From Pontibacter sp. Tf4 (GTDB lineage Bacteria; Bacteroidota; Bacteroidia; Cytophagales; Hymenobacteraceae), in NCBI RefSeq assembly GCF_014212495.1, contig NZ_JACKZC010000010.1, positions 1 to 64,000 on the forward strand: 64,000 nt of DNA. The letters run 5' to 3'. Every line of letters starts with the position of its first letter. The stretch's first letter is position 1. Positions 61,335 through 64,000 of this stretch are shown here, piece after piece. The notes under the pieces are model-generated. The model worked only from the letters and a program-made list of their open reading frames with translations, did not search any database and was not told the origin of the DNA. A program made the position numbers and the translations under genes.

Positions 61335-62054
61335 ATGAACACCCTACCCGTCAACTGGCTTACCGAAGGACTCATCGACTTTGAGTATAAAAAGTACCTG
61401 CTGCTGGCTTACCTGCAGGCAGCAAAAACCGAGTTTGGCCAACAACGCCTCTACCCGGTATTTTCAGACCTGATCATGCATTACCGCAACCTGAAGCAGG
61501 TTAAAGAGCACAAACAGCTGGTTTACGAGCAGTTTCCGCAGCGCATCAGCCGCGCCGATTTTGAGAAGCTGGAGCTGGTATACCAGAAAATCGTGGAAGA
61601 CGACGAAACTATGCAGCAGATCGAGGAGATCATTCAGTATGCCACGCCACTGTTCACCCAAACCCTGGAAGAAGGCAAGGAACTATACGAGTTTGTGGAG
61701 AGTAATCTCGAAATCAGTCCGGTAGGCATTACGCCCATGTACCACGACGAAGGCTACCTGTTCCTGGATGCTTTTCCGGGCAAGGAGACACAGGTGTACC
61801 TGTACCGCATCACGGTGTTTAAAAACACATACGAGCAGTACCGCGGCATCAATACCGAGCATGTGCAAACCGTGCGCCGAAGCCTGGCCCTCACCCACGA
61901 AAACCTGAAAGTACAACTACTGAAGGAGAACAAAGAGCTGCCCAACCCTGCCACTTTTGCAGTTATAGCGCGGGTGCCGGTACCGCTGGAGCACAGCCTG
62001 CTGCCTATTGCCAAGCGCTCGCTGGTAAAATATGTAGCAAAATTAAGCGCCTGA
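61335..62054 (+). CDS. Conserved protein of unknown function
   Basis: 239 residues from ATG 61335 (MNTLPVNWLTEGLIDFEYKKYLLLAYLQAA); a TTG nine bases upstream is less likely. Soluble, helical N-terminal 120 residues rich in charged residues, then a beta-rich second half (GYLFLDAFPGKETQVYLYRITVFKNTYEQYRG) and LPNPATFAVIARVPVPLEHSLLPIAKRSLVKYV. I do not recognise the family. Own unit; convergent with the OsmC gene with one base between. Confidence 0.75.
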   Translation: MNTLPVNWLTEGLIDFEYKKYLLLAYLQAAKTEFGQQRLYPVFSDLIMHYRNLKQVKEHKQLVYEQFPQRISRADFEKLELVYQKIVEDDETMQQIEEIIQYATPLFTQTLEEGKELYEFVESNLEISPVGITPMYHDEGYLFLDAFPGKETQVYLYRITVFKNTYEQYRGINTEHVQTVRRSLALTHENLKVQLLKENKELPNPATFAVIARVPVPLEHSLLPIAKRSLVKYVAKLSA

Positions 62055-62055
62055 A

Positions 62056-62469
62056 CTATAGCAGCTCCAGCGTATAGTTTATGGTGGATGTTTTGTACAG
62101 CACCATGGCTACAGAGCAGTATTTTTCCAGCGACAGCTCGATGGCGCGGCGAACTTTGTCTTCGGGCAGGTTGCCGCCAAGCATAAAGTGCAGGTTAATG
62201 TTGCGGAATTCGGTATGCTCGTTTACAGGTTCGCGATCGGCTGTAACTTTTATATCAAACGAAGTAGCTTCCAGGCGCTGCTTCTTCAGGATCATGATCA
62301 CGTCGATGGCGCTGCAGCCACCCAGGCCCATCAGCAGCATCTCCATTGGGCGGGCGCCCTGGTTGTGTCCGCCAATTTCTGGGTTTGCGTCCATGTGCAC
62401 TGCCACACCAGATGCCCCGGTAGCAGCAAAATGAAAGTCCTGGTCCAGGCGGGTAAGGTTAATTTCCAT
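62056..62469 (-). CDS. OsmC-family protein
   Basis: 137 residues. RPMEMLLMGLGGCSAIDVIMILKKQRLE contains the catalytic Glu and Cys spaced as in OsmC/Ohr; the ending EKYCSVAMVLYKTSTINYTLELL has the second cysteine. It reduces organic hydroperoxides. Length is normal. Confidence 0.93.
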   Translation of the reverse strand: MEINLTRLDQDFHFAATGASGVAVHMDANPEIGGHNQGARPMEMLLMGLGGCSAIDVIMILKKQRLEATSFDIKVTADREPVNEHTEFRNINLHFMLGGNLPEDKVRRAIELSLEKYCSVAMVLYKTSTINYTLELL

Positions 62470-62850
62470 GAGTTTTAATTTTACACGAAAGTATAAACTC
62501 TGCCCTTCCGGTCAAAATGCGTTATCCGTTGGTCGTTAATCGTTGTTTGCAGACACTTTCATTTTAATTAAATAAAAGAATGCTCCGGCCATTTAAACTA
62601 TAGTTTCATAGCAGACTTGCCGATTATTTTTCCCCTTGGGTTTTACAGCGAGCAACCAGCAACAGACAACGACCAACAATACTTAAAACATCGACCAAAA
62701 TCTCATCGGTTTCTTATGCCTTTTTATATAGAAATGCGGTGCATTGGTATAATCTGTTTTAGCAGGTCGCAAATGCTCTGTTTCTTTGTAGTGTGGAGTT
62801 CGAAGTACCCCGCGTGGTTGGATTTTTAAGAACATTTCCGATAAAAAACT
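62470..62850. other. Intergenic region with one full palindrome and ACAACGACCAAC repeats
   Basis: 380 bp. AACTATAGTT at 62596-62605. A pair of related low-complexity pieces, CGTTGGTCGTTAATCGTTG (62527) and ACAGACAACGACCAACAA (62662), face each other and look like dispersed-repeat remnants. The receptor promoter should lie in the last 100 bp, but no consensus stands out. Confidence 0.45.
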
Positions 62851-64000
62851 ATGAAGAGACACGTATTATTGTTAGCCCTTGGCCTGTCGTCGGCCACTGC
62901 ATTTGCGCAGGGGCAGGCAGCACCCCAGGGTCGTGCGGCACAGCAGCCGGCAGCTACCATGCCGGGCGCAACTATAGCCAAAGGTAACGCCAAAATAAGC
63001 GGTGTGGTGTTAGATGCCGACACCAAAAGCCCGGTAGAATTTGCTACTGTAGCCCTTGTAAGCGTAGCTACCGGCAAACCTGTAGATGGCACCATGGCCG
63101 ATGAGAAAGGCCGTTTCACGATTCAGAAGGTAGGTGCCGGCAACTATAAGCTGCTGGTTTCCTTTATCGGGTATGAGCAGAAAACACTGGCCGCGTTTAC
63201 CGTTAAGTCTGACAACGACGATGTGAACCTGGGCAGCATTACCCTAACCTCCAGTGCTCAGAAACTGACCGAAGTAGTGGTGACCGGCGACAAGCCGCTG
63301 GTAGAAGAGAAAATAGACCGCACCGTTTACAACGCCGAAAAAGACATTACCAACGCCGGTGGCAACGCCGCCGATGTACTGCAGAAAGTACCGTCGCTGT
63401 CGCTGGATAACGATGGCAACGTGCAGCTGCGCGGTAGCTCCAACGTGCGTGTGCTTATCAACAACAAGCCTTCTGCTATCATGGCCGGCAGCATCGCCGA
63501 TGCCCTGAAGCAGATCCCGGCCGACCAGATCAAATCGGTGGAAGTGATCACATCGCCATCTGCCAAGTACGATGCCGAAGGTACAGCCGGTATCATCAAC
63601 ATCATCACTAAAAAAGACGGTGGCCTGCAGGGTGTTACAGGATCGGTAGCACTTACGGCCGGTACCCGTGCCAGCAACGGCAATGCCAGCGTAAATGTGC
63701 GCCGCGGCAAGCTAGGCATTAATGCCAACATCGGAGCGCACACGTTCTACAACAAAGGCGATATGACCAACGTGACAGCTGCACCGGGTTATGTAACGCC
63801 ATCCGTTGACCGCCGCGTTACCAGCCAGTCCGGCGATACGCAGATAAACGGAAGATTCCTGAACGGCCAGTTCGGATTTGATTACGACTTTACGCCTAAG
63901 AACACCCTGTCGGGTAGCATACGCAGCAACGGTGGTCGGTTTAATATGGAAAATGACCAGCAACAACTGGTAACCAAGGGCGGTGTTGAGGATGCTGTAA
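62851..64000 (+). CDS. TonB-dependent receptor, outer-membrane beta-barrel family (C-terminus outside window)
   Basis: Frame from ATG 62851 open to the window edge. Sec signal MKRHVLLLALGLSSATAFAQ, carboxypeptidase-regulatory-like domain (about 50-130, ISGVVLDADTKSPVEFATVALVS...YKLLVSFIGYEQKT), then a plug with TGDKPLVEEKIDRTVYNAEKDITNAGGNAADVLQKVPSLSLDNDGNVQLRGSSNVRVLINNKPSAI and VEVITSPSAKYDAEGTAGIINIITKK. This is the barrel family (PF14905-type) of Bacteroidota receptors that lack the SusC partner. Substrate unknown. Confidence 0.92.
   Translation, partial: MKRHVLLLALGLSSATAFAQGQAAPQGRAAQQPAATMPGATIAKGNAKISGVVLDADTKSPVEFATVALVSVATGKPVDGTMADEKGRFTIQKVGAGNYKLLVSFIGYEQKTLAAFTVKSDNDDVNLGSITLTSSAQKLTEVVVTGDKPLVEEKIDRTVYNAEKDITNAGGNAADVLQKVPSLSLDNDGNVQLRGSSNVRVLINNKPSAIMAGSIADALKQIPADQIKSVEVITSPSAKYDAEGTAGIINIITKKDGGLQGVTGSVALTAGTRASNGNASVNVRRGKLGINANIGAHTFYNKGDMTNVTAAPGYVTPSVDRRVTSQSGDTQINGRFLNGQFGFDYDFTPKNTLSGSIRSNGGRFNMENDQQQLVTKGGVEDAV

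Noticed and set aside
1-64000. CRISPR array
   Set aside because: The only regular arrays are the AATTCAT heptamer and the 20-bp iterons, neither of which has repeat-spacer structure, and no cas gene is present.

Overview
The window comes from a Bacteroidota chromosome, most like Hymenobacteraceae/Pontibacter. I infer this from DUF6443/RHS proteins with Sec signals, an exosortase N (XrtN) pair, PorT-like and TonB-dependent outer-membrane proteins, an arsenosugar operon, lipoboxes typical of the phylum, and a TTG / TAnnTTTG promoter. No rRNA or convincing tRNA gene was found.

Layout. Positions 1-14.8 kb, almost all minus strand, form a polymorphic-toxin and surface-protein locus. It holds an IgGFc-binding-domain protein (cut by the window edge), a lipoprotein, two 5'-truncated orphan RHS tips, a large RHS toxin gene split by a 4-bp frameshift with a lipoprotein immunity candidate behind it, and a second RHS shell protein. 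Positions 15.5-22.7 kb are an integrated mobile module. It has a divergent XRE regulator / DUF2726-like gene pair around a 26-bp perfect palindrome, a SRAP pseudogene with two in-frame TAA codons, a long gene-poor stretch, a ribbon-helix-helix mobilisation-type gene, an excisionase-type HTH gene, iteron-like repeats, an unknown gene and a tyrosine recombinase. An internally deleted IS (22.73-23.30 kb) separates the island from the core chromosome; its inverted repeat supplies the stop codon of the neighbouring peroxiredoxin gene.

From 23.3 kb on the genes look like core chromosome. They include a membrane glycosyltransferase cluster, an L,D-transpeptidase, an arsenosugar operon (AhpD-like, ArsS, rhodanese, TIGR04282 transferase), succinate-semialdehyde dehydrogenase, topoisomerase III, a beta carbonic anhydrase with a SulP transporter, a two-component system with a CDF metal exporter, and DsbA-like, SDR and HPF proteins. 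A long plus-strand locus (52.3-60.0 kb) follows. It starts with a membrane protein and a small winged-helix regulator, then small membrane proteins, a DUF4153 protein, the XrtN-system VIT protein with its own PEP-CTERM tail, and exosortase N. Two copies of one palindromic operator, one overlapping a -7 box, lie at the head of the two transcription units. The window ends with an S1/P1 nuclease, a cluster of REP-like hairpins, an OsmC protein and the start of a TonB-dependent receptor.

The most unusual global signal is a palindrome, AACTATAGTT (core CTATAG). By eye it occurs about 80 times in the 40 kb of core chromosome, in genes and between them, but only about nine times in the 22.7 kb island half. 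It behaves like the highly iterated palindromes of cyanobacteria and also marks the boundary of acquired DNA.
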